DNA from: Corallococcus silvisoli | GTDB lineage: Bacteria > Myxococcota > Myxococcia > Myxococcales > Myxococcaceae | Length of the DNA: 64,000 nucleotides | Direction: 5' to 3' | NCBI RefSeq assembly: GCF_009909145.1 | Contig: NZ_JAAAPJ010000008.1 | Span: 62,001 to 126,000, forward strand | Shown here: positions 24,474 to 33,277 of the stretch, piece by piece | How positions within the stretch are numbered: position 1 is the first letter of the stretch | Layout: each line of letters starts with the position of its first letter | Program-made: the position numbers and the translations under genes | The notes under the pieces: model-generated | The model's input: the letters and a program-made list of their open reading frames with translations, nothing else | What the model was told of the DNA's origin: nothing | Databases searched by the model: none

Positions 24474-25145
24474 TCACGCGCGATCGCCGAAGATGGCGGT
24501 CCCCACGCGCACGACGGTGGCACCCTCCAGGATGGCCTGCTCGAAGTCGTGCGTGGTGCCCATGGAGAGCGCGCTCAGCGCGTGCGTCCGGGCAAGCTCA
24601 CGCAGGCGGGCGAAGCCCTCGCGCATCCTCGCCACGTCATCCGTCGGCGGTGGCAGCGCCATCAGGCCCACCAGCTGGAGGTTCGGCAGCGCGCGCACCT
24701 GGGCGAGGAATCCGGGCAGCGCCTCCGGCGCGAGGCCGTGCTTGGTGTCCTCGCCGCCCAGGTTCAGCTCCACGTAGCAGGGCAGGGGGGCCATCCCCGC
24801 GCGCCGCTTCGACAGCTCGGTGGCGACGTCCAGCCGCTCCAGCGCGTGGAAGGCGTGCGCGACGCGGGCCACGTACTTCACCTTGTTCGTCTGCAGCGCG
24901 CCAATGGCGTGCCAGCGCAGGCCGTCCAGGTCCGCCAGCTCCACGGCCTTGTCGCGCAGCTCCTGGGCGTAGTTCTCCCCGAAGTCGCGCTGCCCCGCGG
25001 CGTACGCCTCGCGGATGAGCGCCGCGGGCTTGAGCTTGGACACCGCCACCAGCGTCACCGACGACTCCGGCCGCCCCGCGCTCGCGCAGGCCTTCGCCAC
25101 GCGCTCACGCACCCGCGCCAGCTGGTCCGCCACGGAGGGGTTCAC
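24474..25145 (-). CDS. yggS: YggS-family PLP homeostasis protein
   Basis: A 223-residue single-domain TIM-barrel protein that binds pyridoxal phosphate through Lys37 (V-A-V-S-K-L-K-P) and helps balance PLP and amino/keto acid pools; no enzyme activity is established for the family. Visible signatures are F-G-E-N-Y-A-Q-E, the H-A-I-G-A-L-Q-T-N-K segment and the C-terminal R-V-G-T-A-I-F-G. The phosphate-binding motif reads S-M-G-T-T-H-D-F instead of the common S-M-G-M-S-x-D, a mild variant. It overlaps maf by 4 bp (ATGA), so the two are co-translated. Confidence 0.95.
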   Translation of the reverse strand: MNPSVADQLARVRERVAKACASAGRPESSVTLVAVSKLKPAALIREAYAAGQRDFGENYAQELRDKAVELADLDGLRWHAIGALQTNKVKYVARVAHAFHALERLDVATELSKRRAGMAPLPCYVELNLGGEDTKHGLAPEALPGFLAQVRALPNLQLVGLMALPPPTDDVARMREGFARLRELARTHALSALSMGTTHDFEQAILEGATVVRVGTAIFGDRA

Positions 25146-25735
25146 CGCGTGCCCCCGCTCCAGGGCAGCGGCATCCCCACCTGGGCGAGCAGGGCCAGCG
25201 TCTCGGCCAGCGGCAGGCCCACCACGTTCGAGGGACTGCCGTCGATGCCCGCCACCAGGAAGCCGCCCTTGCCCTGGATGGCGTAGGCGCCCGCCTTGTC
25301 CAGGGGCTCGCCGGTGTCCGCGTACCAGGCGATCTCCTCCGGGGAGAGCGCGCGGAACGTCACCTGCGTGCGCACGACCTGGGAGGCCTGGGCCCGGCCT
25401 GCGACCGCGATGCCGGTGAAGACCTCGTGCGCCTGTCCGGACAGCAGGGCGAGCATCCTTCGCGCCTCGGCCGCGTCCTGGGGCTTGCCCAGCAGCTCCG
25501 ACCCCAGGGCCACCGTGGTGTCCGCGGCCAGCACCCAGGCGTCCGGGTGTCGGGTGGCCACCGTGCGGGCCTTCTCCACGGCCAGTCGGTGGACGTAGTT
25601 CCGCGCAATTTCTCCGGCGAACGGCGTTTCATCGATATCCGCGGCCGCCACGGTGAAACGCAGGCCCAGTTGGGCCAATAAATCCTTGCGCCGGGGCGAG
25701 GCGGAGGCGAGAACGAAGTGAGCGGTTGGATCCAT
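25142..25735 (-). CDS. maf: Maf-like nucleotide pyrophosphatase
   Basis: A 197-residue Maf/Ham1-superfamily enzyme that hydrolyses non-canonical or dTTP/UTP-type nucleotides to monophosphates, cleaning the nucleotide pool. The signature S-A-S-P-R-R (11-16), the conserved E-K-A-R, A-A-D-T-T-V and the late G-K-G-G-F-L-V-A-G-I-D-G-S-P-S-N-V-V-G-L-P are all in place. The start at 25735 (M-D-P-T-A-H-F-V-L-A-S) is the family start; longer upstream extensions overlap the divergent GGDEF gene and are not credible. It forms an operon with yggS. Confidence 0.93.
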   Translation of the reverse strand: MDPTAHFVLASASPRRKDLLAQLGLRFTVAAADIDETPFAGEIARNYVHRLAVEKARTVATRHPDAWVLAADTTVALGSELLGKPQDAAEARRMLALLSGQAHEVFTGIAVAGRAQASQVVRTQVTFRALSPEEIAWYADTGEPLDKAGAYAIQGKGGFLVAGIDGSPSNVVGLPLAETLALLAQVGMPLPWSGGTR

Positions 25736-25798
25736 GGGCGAGTGCGGGTTTGACGCGCTCGCGGGCCTTAGCAGACTTGCGCTCCAGAGGGCACCTCG

Positions 25799-26899
25799 AT
25801 GAACCCCGCGGACCTCCTGTCGGCCATGAAGCGGACAGTGGAGCAGCTGGCCGCCTACAACGAGATGGCCAAGGCGCTGACCTCCACGCTGGAGCTGCGC
25901 GAAGTGCTCGCGCTCGTGATGCAGAAGGTCAGCGCGCTGCTCAAGCCGCGCAACTGGTCGCTCATCCTGCAGGATGAGCGCAGCGGAAAGCTCTACTTCG
26001 AGATCGCCGTGGGCGAGGGCGCCGAGGCGCTCAAGGCCCTCCAGCTCAACCCGGGGGAGGGCATCGCCGGGGCGGTGTTCGCCTCCGGCACCGCGCGGCT
26101 CGTCCACGACGTGGGCGGCGACCCCAGCTTCGCGCCCCGCTTCGACGAGGCCTCCGCCTTCCACACCCGCTCACTGCTCGCCGTCCCCCTGGTGGCGCGC
26201 GAGCGCGTCCTGGGGGTGATCGAGCTGGTCAACGGCCCCACCGAGCCCACCTTCACGCCCGAGGACCTCACCACCCTCACGGCCATCGCGGACTACGCGG
26301 CCATCGCCATCGAGAACGCGCGCAACTTCCGCCGCGTGCAGGAGCTCACCATCACCGACGAGCACACCGGCTGCTTCAACGCGCGGCACCTGCGCGCGCA
26401 GCTGGAGCAGGAGGTGAAGCGCTCGGCGCGCTTCCGGCACCCGCTGTCGCTCGTGTTCCTGGACCTGGACCACTTCAAGTCCATCAACGACCGGCACGGG
26501 CACCTGGTGGGCAGCGCGACGCTCAAGGAGGTGGGCGACCTGCTCATCAGCCTGGGGCGCCACAACCTGGACGCCGTCTTCCGCTACGGCGGCGACGAGT
26601 TCGCGGTGATGCTGATTGAAACGGACACCGAGGGTGCCCAGGTCATCGCCCAGCGCATCTGCGAGGCGTTCCGCGGCCAGCGCTTCCTGCGCGAGCAGGG
26701 GCTGGACGTGGCGCTCACCGCGAGCGTCGGGGTGGCGTCCTTCCCGGGGCACGCCACGACGTCCGTGGACCTCATCCGCGCGGCGGACTTCGCCATGTAC
26801 GCGGCCAAGGGCCGGGGGCGCGACCGGATCGCCGTGGCCGAAGCCCCCACGGGGGAGGGGACCCCGCGAGAGGTCCCCTACGCCCGCTCCGAAGGCTGA
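25799..26899 (+). CDS. GAF-GGDEF protein (probable diguanylate cyclase)
   Basis: A 366-residue cytoplasmic signalling protein: a short helix, a GAF sensor domain (about 30-180) and a GGDEF domain (about 185-350). The active-site loop is intact, R-Y-G-G-D-E-F-A-V with GGDEF at 264-268, so it should make cyclic di-GMP. The product-inhibition site upstream reads H-N-L-D where RxxD is expected, so feedback inhibition may be lost. The GAF ligand is unknown. GAGGG 7 nt before the ATG supports the start. Its stop abuts the stop of the convergent PpiD-like gene with no gap. A PilZ protein that could read the signal lies 7 kb away. Confidence 0.93.
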   Translation: MNPADLLSAMKRTVEQLAAYNEMAKALTSTLELREVLALVMQKVSALLKPRNWSLILQDERSGKLYFEIAVGEGAEALKALQLNPGEGIAGAVFASGTARLVHDVGGDPSFAPRFDEASAFHTRSLLAVPLVARERVLGVIELVNGPTEPTFTPEDLTTLTAIADYAAIAIENARNFRRVQELTITDEHTGCFNARHLRAQLEQEVKRSARFRHPLSLVFLDLDHFKSINDRHGHLVGSATLKEVGDLLISLGRHNLDAVFRYGGDEFAVMLIETDTEGAQVIAQRICEAFRGQRFLREQGLDVALTASVGVASFPGHATTSVDLIRAADFAMYAAKGRGRDRIAVAEAPTGEGTPREVPYARSEG

Positions 26900-28480
26900 C
26901 TACCCCGCGGAGCCCAGCACCGAGTCGATGGCCTCGGTGTTGGTGACGACGTTGCCGGTCTTCTTGAGCGACTTGAGGAAGGACTCCGTCAGCTCGATCT
27001 GCTTGGCCTGACGCGCCTGGCTGCGCAGCTCCTCCTTGCGCTTGTCGAAGCCCGCGGTGTCCGGCTTCTCGCGCTCCACCACCTGCGCGACGACGTTCGC
27101 CTCGCCCACGGTGAAGACCTCGTCCAGCACCACCGGGCCGGAGGCTCCGAAGGTGGCCTTCACCAGCTCCGGCGCCGGGCCCAGGTGCGGCACGGAGTCA
27201 CCCGCCGCGGTGAAGCTGTCCGTCTCCACCGCCTCCGGCTTCGTCTCCGCCTCGAAGCGCAGCAGCGCCGGCTGCTGGCCGGGGGCCACCGGGAACTGCT
27301 CCTTCAGCGACTTGCCAGCCTTGGCCGCCGCCAGCGCCTTGGCGGCCTCCGCCTTCGCCAGGCCCTTCGCCTGGTCCTGCTTGTAGAGGGTGGTGGCGAT
27401 CTCGCCCTTCACGTCCTCCAGCTTCTTGTTCTGGGCGTCCTTCTTCTCCTCCACCTTCACCAGGTGCAGGCCCAGCGGGGACTCCACCGGCTGCGTCACT
27501 TCCCCGGCCTTGAGCGCGAACGCCGCGTTGGCCAGCGCCGGATCCCACGTGGTGCGCTCCACCCAGCCCAGCTCGCCGCCCTTGGCCTTGGTGGCGGTGT
27601 CGTCGCTGCTCGCCTTCGCCAGCGTGGCGAAGTCCTTGCCGCCCTCCAGCTCCTTGCGCAGCGCCTCGGCCTTCGCCTTCGCCTGGGCCTTCTGCTCGGC
27701 CGTCGCGTCCGGGGCCACCTGCACGAGGATCTGCCGGGCGCGGATCCGCTCCGGCACGTTGTAGACGAAGCTGTTCGCCGCGTAATAGTCGGCGATCTCC
27801 TTCTCGTGCGCCTTCTGGAACGCCGCCAGCTGCGCGGCCGTGGGCGCCGGGACCTTGTCCGCGTACATCGTGGGCAGGAAGCGGGCGAACACCAGCTTCG
27901 CCTGGTTGCCTTCCTTCTCGTAGCGGGCGCGGACCTCGTCGTCCGACACCACCGCCCCCGTGCGCACCACGTCCAGCATCTTCTGGGCGGCCATCTGGCG
28001 CCGCAGCTCCTGCTCGTACTCCTGCGGCGTGCGGCGGTAGAAGTCGCGCAGCACCTGCTGGTAGCGGGCGAAGTCGAACGCCCCCTCCTTGGAGTGGAAG
28101 TCCGTGTTCTCGTGGATGAGCTTGCGCAGCTCCTCATCCGACGGCGTGATGCCGTGGCGCTCCGCCGACTGGGCGAGCAGCTCCGCGTTCACCAGGCGGT
28201 CGAGCACCTGCTTGTCCAGGCCGAACTGGCGGGCCACCGACTCCGGGATGGGGTTGCCCTGCGAGCGCAGGAAGTTCATCTGCCGCGACCAGGCCATGCT
28301 GAAGTCGCGCAGGGGGATCTCCTTCCCGTTCACGGTCGCCGCCGCGCCGGTGCCGGGCGCCTGGCCACCACCGCCAGAGCCGAACCCGTTGCTGCCCGGG
28401 CCGAACTGGAGCGTGAACACCACGGCGATGCCGATGATGAACAGGAGGGAGAAGACCTTCCGGGGATTCAAACCGTCCAT
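26900..28480 (-). CDS. PpiD/SurA-like peptidyl-prolyl isomerase foldase
   Basis: A 526-residue membrane-anchored periplasmic chaperone: one N-terminal membrane helix (about 10-28), a Gly-rich linker, a SurA_N-type helical domain (about 50-200), a PpiC-type rotamase domain (about 245-345, with R-I-R-A-R-Q-I-L-V and G-G-E-L-G-W-V) and a helical C-terminus. It assists folding of proteins leaving the Sec translocon, mainly outer-membrane proteins. ATG 28480 (M-D-G-L-N-P-R-K-V-F) is preferred; GTG 28489 is three codons upstream. It is divergent from the mreC promoter, which lies 120 bp away. Confidence 0.92.
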   Translation of the reverse strand: MDGLNPRKVFSLLFIIGIAVVFTLQFGPGSNGFGSGGGGQAPGTGAAATVNGKEIPLRDFSMAWSRQMNFLRSQGNPIPESVARQFGLDKQVLDRLVNAELLAQSAERHGITPSDEELRKLIHENTDFHSKEGAFDFARYQQVLRDFYRRTPQEYEQELRRQMAAQKMLDVVRTGAVVSDDEVRARYEKEGNQAKLVFARFLPTMYADKVPAPTAAQLAAFQKAHEKEIADYYAANSFVYNVPERIRARQILVQVAPDATAEQKAQAKAKAEALRKELEGGKDFATLAKASSDDTATKAKGGELGWVERTTWDPALANAAFALKAGEVTQPVESPLGLHLVKVEEKKDAQNKKLEDVKGEIATTLYKQDQAKGLAKAEAAKALAAAKAGKSLKEQFPVAPGQQPALLRFEAETKPEAVETDSFTAAGDSVPHLGPAPELVKATFGASGPVVLDEVFTVGEANVVAQVVEREKPDTAGFDKRKEELRSQARQAKQIELTESFLKSLKKTGNVVTNTEAIDSVLGSAG

Positions 28481-28600
28481 TGTGGTCACTTCACGGTCGG
28501 AAGCGCCCGCGATTCACCTTGCGGAAGGTCTCGCGGCGCCGTGTTGTTGGTAGCCCGGCCGGTGGGGATGCATCAGTGTCAACACCCCCTCATCCGGGCC

Positions 28601-28630
28601 TTGACTGCCTAGGACAACAGACCGGAAAAT
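28601..28630 (+). promoter_or_regulatory. Promoter of the mreC-mreD-mrdA-rodA operon
   Basis: TTGACT (28601-28606, 5/6), an 18-bp spacer and GAAAAT (28625-28630, 4/6). This is one of the best sigma-70-type promoters in the window, placing the transcript start about 70 nt before the GTG of mreC. Confidence 0.6.
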
Positions 28631-28709
28631 GCAAGCGATTCAGAGAGCTTAGCCCGCCCCTTCCCCCCTTCAACCGCCGTCCTCGCCCACCCCGGGAAAG
28701 CCCCCGTCC

Positions 28710-29573
28710 GTGCTGTCTCTCCTCAAGCGGTACCGCCGCTTCCTCCTCGTGACCGCCCTCCTCTTGTACCCCCTGGGTGCCTTCCTGCTGGGCGGCCGGC
28801 GAGGGCGCGATCCGAACTTCGTCGACCGGGGCGTCATCGCCCTCACGGCCCCCGTGCAGCAGGGGCTCACCGCCGGCATCGATGGCGCCGTGGCCGCGGT
28901 GCGCAACTACCTGGACCTGCGCGGCGTCCGTCAGGACAATGACGCGCTGCGGCTGGAGAACCTGCAGCTCCGGGCGACGGTGCAGGCCCTGGGGGAGACG
29001 CGCTCGGAGAACGGGCGCCTGCGCAAGCTGCTGGCGTACGCGGAGGCCTCCCCGGGCGCGGAGATCCCGGCGCGGGTGGTGGGCGTGAACCCGGTGGCCA
29101 AGCTCCTGTCGGTGCGGATCAGCAGCGGGGAGAAGGACGGGGTGTTCCGGGGCATGTCGGTGGTGACGCCGGACGGCATCGTCGGGCAGGTCATCCGCTC
29201 CACGGGCGGGTACGCGGACGTGGCGCTGGTGACGGATCCGCAGAGCCGGGTGGCGGTGCGGGTGCAGCGCTCGCGGGCGCGCGGCACCGCGGCGGGCGCG
29301 GGCAACGGCCCCCTGAACCTGGAGAACATGCTGCGCACGGAGGACGTGGAGGACGGCGACCTCATCATCACCTCCGGCACGGACGGCATCTATCCGCCGG
29401 GGCTGGTCGTGGGGCGGGTGACGCAGCTGGAGAAGAAGGAGCACGGCATGTTCCAGGGCGCGGACATCCAGCCGGCGGTGGACACCAGCCGGTTGGAGGA
29501 GGTGCTCGTCGTGGGCAGCCCCTACAGTGCGATGGCCTCCGGCGGGGCCTCGGCGGAAGGCGCGCAGAAATGA
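28710..29573 (+). CDS. mreC: Rod shape-determining protein MreC
   Basis: Bitopic membrane protein of the elongasome that switches the PBP2-RodA synthase on. Its 287 residues contain an N-terminal membrane helix (about 10-28), a coiled coil (about 70-110, L-R-L-E-N-L-Q-L-R-A) and the double beta-barrel domain (about 120-270, with A-R-V-V-G-V-N-P and V-T-P-D-G-I-V-G-Q-V). The tail is Ala/Gly/Ser-rich. Start is GTG 28710; GGGAAAG lies about 9 nt upstream. The stop overlaps the mreD start (ATGA). mreB is not in the window. Confidence 0.96.
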   Translation: MLSLLKRYRRFLLVTALLLYPLGAFLLGGRRGRDPNFVDRGVIALTAPVQQGLTAGIDGAVAAVRNYLDLRGVRQDNDALRLENLQLRATVQALGETRSENGRLRKLLAYAEASPGAEIPARVVGVNPVAKLLSVRISSGEKDGVFRGMSVVTPDGIVGQVIRSTGGYADVALVTDPQSRVAVRVQRSRARGTAAGAGNGPLNLENMLRTEDVEDGDLIITSGTDGIYPPGLVVGRVTQLEKKEHGMFQGADIQPAVDTSRLEEVLVVGSPYSAMASGGASAEGAQK

Positions 29574-30070
29574 AGTTCCTGGTGACAGTCATCCTGGCGC
29601 TGGTGTTGCTCACGCTGGAGTCGGTGTTCGTCCAGCAGGTGGGGCTGGTGCTGGGGCGCGTGGACGTCACGGTGGTGCTGGTGGCCTTCCTCGCGCTCCG
29701 GGCAAGCCTCACGGAGGGCGCCTGTTCCGCCTTCGCGGTGGGCTATCTGCTGGACCTGATGAGCGGCCAGCCCACCGGCCTGTTCACGTTCCTGGCGGTG
29801 TTCACCTTCCTGGTGGGCCGGCTGGTGGCGTCCTTCGTGGACGTGCGCGGCCCGGTGGCCTTCGCGCTGTTCGCCATGGGCGCGGACCTGGGGCACGGCC
29901 TGCTGTCCACGTTCTTCACCTGGCTCACGGTGAAGGAGGGCTCCACCGCGCCGCTGCTCTCCGGCATGCCGGTGCAGCTGGCCCTCACGGGCGCGGCGGC
30001 GCTGGTGCTCTTCCCGCTGTTCAAGCGCTTCGAGGTCGCGCAGGAGCGTCCGGCGGGGTTGCTCCGTTGA
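29570..30070 (+). CDS. mreD: Rod shape-determining protein MreD
   Basis: A 166-residue polytopic membrane protein with about five hydrophobic segments, the normal size for MreD, which modulates MreC in the elongasome. Sequence conservation in this family is low, so the call relies on topology, the G-L-x-L-G-R-V-D-V-T-V-V-L-V segment and its place between mreC and mrdA. It overlaps mreC by ATGA and mrdA by TTGA, so the whole set is translationally coupled. Confidence 0.93.
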   Translation: MKFLVTVILALVLLTLESVFVQQVGLVLGRVDVTVVLVAFLALRASLTEGACSAFAVGYLLDLMSGQPTGLFTFLAVFTFLVGRLVASFVDVRGPVAFALFAMGADLGHGLLSTFFTWLTVKEGSTAPLLSGMPVQLALTGAAALVLFPLFKRFEVAQERPAGLLR

Positions 30071-32127
30071 CGCCTCCGACCATTGGCAACACCACCCCGG
30101 GCCGGGACCTCAAGCGCCGCTTCCTGTGGCTGGGCCTGGCCATGTCGCTGGGCATGGTGGCGCTGGCCATCCAGCTGTACCGGCTCCAGCTCATCCGCCA
30201 CGAGGAGTACGCCGCCAAGAGCGTGGCGAACTTCGTGAAGGAGGTGCGCCTGCGCGCGGACCGGGGCGTCATCAAGGACGCGCGCGGCACCATCCTGGTG
30301 GACAGCCGCCCCTCCTTCGACGCCTTCGTCACGCCCGCCTTCTGCACGGACTGCTTCGATCAGGTGATTCCCCGCCTGGGGGAGCTGCTCCAGTGGGACC
30401 CCGAGCAGCGCAAGAAGATTGAGGACCTGGTGCGCGCCAGCCGCCGCAACGCGCCCTTCCAGCCGGTCCCGGTGCGCGTGGACCTGACCCGCGACGAGTA
30501 CGACCGGCTCAACGCCCGGCGCGACATCCTGGACGGCGTGGAGGTGGTGCCCGTGCCGCACCGCAACTACCGCGCGGACACGGTGCTGTCGCACGTGCTG
30601 GGCTACATGAATGAAATCACCATGGAGGAGCTGGAGCGCCTCAATGGGGACGGCGCGAAGTACGCGCTGGGCGACTACATCGGCCGGCGCGGCCTGGAGC
30701 GCTACTTCGAATCCAAGCTGCGCGGCCAGGACGGCGTGCGCAAGGAAGTGGTGAACGCGCGCGGCCAGACGATTGAAGAACTCAACGACAAGCTGGGGGA
30801 GAACGCGGTCATTCCTCCCACGGCTGGCAGCAACCTGGTGCTCTCCCTCGACATGCGCTTGCAGGAGGAGGCGGAGCGCGCGTTCCCGGGCGTCACGGGC
30901 GCGGTGGTGGCCATCGACGTGAACACCGGCTTCATCAAGGCGCTGGTGTCCCGGCCCGGCTTCGACCCCAACCTGCTCACCGGCCGTGTGACGCCCGCGC
31001 AGATGTCCACGCTGGCCCGGGACCCCCTCCACCCGATGATCAACCGCGTGGCGGCCGAGCACTACAGCCCCGGCTCCACCTTCAAGGTCATCACCCAGCT
31101 GGCTGCCTTCAAGTCCGGCCTGTTCCGCCCGGAGACGGTGGTGAACTGCTCCGGCGGCTACCGGCTGGGCGCGCGTGTCTGGCGTTGCCACAAGGACAGC
31201 GGCCACGGTCCCCTGGACGGCCGGGGCGCGATGAAGGCGTCGTGTGATTCGTGGTTCTACAAGGTGGCGGACACCATCGGCCTGGACCCCATCGCGGAGA
31301 TGGGCAAGTCGCTGGGCCTGGGCCGCCCCACCGGCATCTCGGTGGTGGCGGAGGTGCCGGGCATCATGCCGTCCAGCGCGTACCACGACAAAGCCTCTCC
31401 TGGCGGATACACCAAGGGCATGGCGCTCAACAGCGCCATCGGGCAGGGCGACGACAACGCGACGCCCCTGCAGATGGCGCTGGTGTACGCGGCCGTCGCC
31501 AACGGCGGGACGCTCTACAAGCCGCAGCTGGTGCAGCGGCTGGAGAACCTGGATGGGCAGGTGATGGAGGAGTTCAAGCCGGAGGTGGTGTCCAAGGTGG
31601 AGATCAACCCCGCGCACCTGAAGGCCATCGTGGAGGGGCTGGAGGCGGTCGCGCAGGAGCCCGGCGGCACCGCGTACCGCGCCAAGCTCAAGTCGGGCCT
31701 GCCCCCGGACATGCTGGTGGCGGCGAAGACGGGCACCGCGCAGGTGGCGCGCATCGGCACGGTGCGGCTGAAGACGAACCAGATGAGCTACTTCGAGCGC
31801 GACCATGCGTGGTTCGCCGGGTTCGCGCCCGCGGACAAGCCGGAGCTGGCGGTGGTGGTGCTCAACGAGCACGGCGGCCACGGCGGCGTGGACGCGGCCC
31901 CCACGGCGCTGGCGGTGATGAAGAAGTACTTCGAGCTGAAGGCGCAGGACGCCACGTCCCCGCCGCCCCGCGCCAACCAGCCCTACACCCCGTCACTGCC
32001 GCCCGAGCCCAGCCTGGACCAGGCCGCGCTCACGCGCGCCGTGGTGCCTCCGCCCAAGGTGAACCTGCCGGGCGAACCCATCCAGCCGCCCTCGGAAACC
32101 GGAGACGACAGTGCAACTGCGGATTGA
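30067..32127 (+). CDS. mrdA: Penicillin-binding protein 2 (elongasome transpeptidase)
   Basis: Class B transpeptidase that cross-links peptidoglycan during cell elongation. It has 686 residues: membrane anchor (about 20-38), pedestal domain, and a transpeptidase domain with S337-T-F-K, S392-C-D (the SxD form usual for PBP2) and K554-T-G-T. The C-terminal 60 residues are Pro-rich and probably disordered. Start is TTG 30067, overlapping the mreD stop (TTGA) and giving the family N-terminus T-P-P-T-I-G-N-T-T; longer upstream readings run antiparallel to nothing but overlap all of mreD and are rejected. The end overlaps rodA by 17 bp. Confidence 0.95.
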   Translation: MTPPTIGNTTPGRDLKRRFLWLGLAMSLGMVALAIQLYRLQLIRHEEYAAKSVANFVKEVRLRADRGVIKDARGTILVDSRPSFDAFVTPAFCTDCFDQVIPRLGELLQWDPEQRKKIEDLVRASRRNAPFQPVPVRVDLTRDEYDRLNARRDILDGVEVVPVPHRNYRADTVLSHVLGYMNEITMEELERLNGDGAKYALGDYIGRRGLERYFESKLRGQDGVRKEVVNARGQTIEELNDKLGENAVIPPTAGSNLVLSLDMRLQEEAERAFPGVTGAVVAIDVNTGFIKALVSRPGFDPNLLTGRVTPAQMSTLARDPLHPMINRVAAEHYSPGSTFKVITQLAAFKSGLFRPETVVNCSGGYRLGARVWRCHKDSGHGPLDGRGAMKASCDSWFYKVADTIGLDPIAEMGKSLGLGRPTGISVVAEVPGIMPSSAYHDKASPGGYTKGMALNSAIGQGDDNATPLQMALVYAAVANGGTLYKPQLVQRLENLDGQVMEEFKPEVVSKVEINPAHLKAIVEGLEAVAQEPGGTAYRAKLKSGLPPDMLVAAKTGTAQVARIGTVRLKTNQMSYFERDHAWFAGFAPADKPELAVVVLNEHGGHGGVDAAPTALAVMKKYFELKAQDATSPPPRANQPYTPSLPPEPSLDQAALTRAVVPPPKVNLPGEPIQPPSETGDDSATAD

Positions 32128-33262
32128 GCGCCGGATGATGCCCCACGTGCCGTGGGGGCTCATCGTGTGCGTGCTGGGCGTGTGCGCGCTGGGCATCTGG
32201 AACCTGGCGTCCGCGTCCCGGCCCCCCATGGCGCCGGTGTGGACCAGCCAGGCGCTCTACCTGGCCGTGGGCCTGGGCGCGGTGCTGATGGTCTGCCTGG
32301 TGGACTACCGGTGGATCCAGCGGATGGCCTTCCCCGTCTACGTGCTCAACATCCTGGCGCTGCTGGCCTTGCGGCTGGTGGGGCACACGGCGAAGGGCGC
32401 GGAGAGCTGGTTCGTCATTGGCCCGTTCCGCCTGCAGCCCGCGGAGTTCATGAAGATTGGCGTCGTCCTGATGCTCGCCAAGGTCTACCACGACGACTTC
32501 CAGCCCAACCAACCGTCCTATGGGCTGGTCCGGCTGTGGAAGCCGGTGCTGGTGGTGATGGTGCCCTTCCTCCTGGTGCTGGTGCAGCCGGACCTGGGCA
32601 CCGCGCTGATGATCTTCCTGTCCGCCGGCACCGTCATCCTCTTCGGCAAGGTGCGCTGGCAGCTGGCCGGGGTGCTGGTGGCCGGGGTGCTGGTGGGCGG
32701 TCTCATCATCTGGAACGACTACGTGCGGGAGATGCCCGAGCCGCGCTCCACCGTCGTGCGCCACTTCCTCAAGAAGCACCAGAGCCAGCGCATCTCTGGA
32801 TGGTTGGACCCCGAAGCGGATCTCCGCGGCAGCGGCTACCACGCCGCCCAGTCGAAGATCGCCGTGGGCAGCGGAGGGCTCACCGGCAAGGGCTGGCGTG
32901 AGGGAACCCAGACAGGTCTGCGCTTCCTGCCGGAACAGCACACGGACTTCATCTTTTCCGTGTGGGCCGAGGAGCACGGCTTCTTCTCCTGTCTCCTATT
33001 GCTCCTGCTCTACGGTGGCATCTTCATTCTCGGACTGGGCGTGGGCTTCAACGCGCGAGACCGTTTTGGAGCGTTCGTCGCGGTGGGGGTGGTGGCCACA
33101 CTTTTCTGGCAGGTGTTCGAAAACATCGGCATGGTCATTGGCCTGTTGCCAGTGACGGGCATCACGCTGCCCCTCATGAGCTATGGCGGCTCCTCGATGC
33201 TGTCGGTGATGTTGTGCATCGGGCTGCTGGTGAACATCAGCATGCGCCGTCACATGTTCTGA
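32111..33262 (+). CDS. rodA: RodA, SEDS-family peptidoglycan glycosyltransferase
   Basis: A polytopic (about ten membrane helices), 383-residue SEDS enzyme that polymerises lipid II and works as a pair with PBP2. Signatures: R-L-Q-P-A-E-F-M-K, the V-Q-P-D-L-G-T-A turn, A-V-G-S-G-G-L-T-G-K-G-W, H-T-D-F-I-F-S-V-W-A-E-E-H-G and P-L-M-S-Y-G-G-S-S. Start is GTG 32111, inside the end of mrdA, so expression is tied to the synthase partner. A PilZ gene begins 15 bp after its stop. Confidence 0.96.
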   Translation: MQLRIERRMMPHVPWGLIVCVLGVCALGIWNLASASRPPMAPVWTSQALYLAVGLGAVLMVCLVDYRWIQRMAFPVYVLNILALLALRLVGHTAKGAESWFVIGPFRLQPAEFMKIGVVLMLAKVYHDDFQPNQPSYGLVRLWKPVLVVMVPFLLVLVQPDLGTALMIFLSAGTVILFGKVRWQLAGVLVAGVLVGGLIIWNDYVREMPEPRSTVVRHFLKKHQSQRISGWLDPEADLRGSGYHAAQSKIAVGSGGLTGKGWREGTQTGLRFLPEQHTDFIFSVWAEEHGFFSCLLLLLLYGGIFILGLGVGFNARDRFGAFVAVGVVATLFWQVFENIGMVIGLLPVTGITLPLMSYGGSSMLSVMLCIGLLVNISMRRHMF

Positions 33263-33277
33263 CGGCCGGAGGCTCCG

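Noticed and set aside
29527..30066. 540-bp N-terminal extension of the PBP2 reading frame
   Set aside because: It lies entirely within mreD in another frame; the TTG at 30067 gives the family N-terminus and the usual 4-bp overlap.
31240..31248. Loss of the SxN motif in PBP2 (S-C-D)
   Set aside because: SxD is the normal second motif in PBP2-type enzymes, so this is not unusual.
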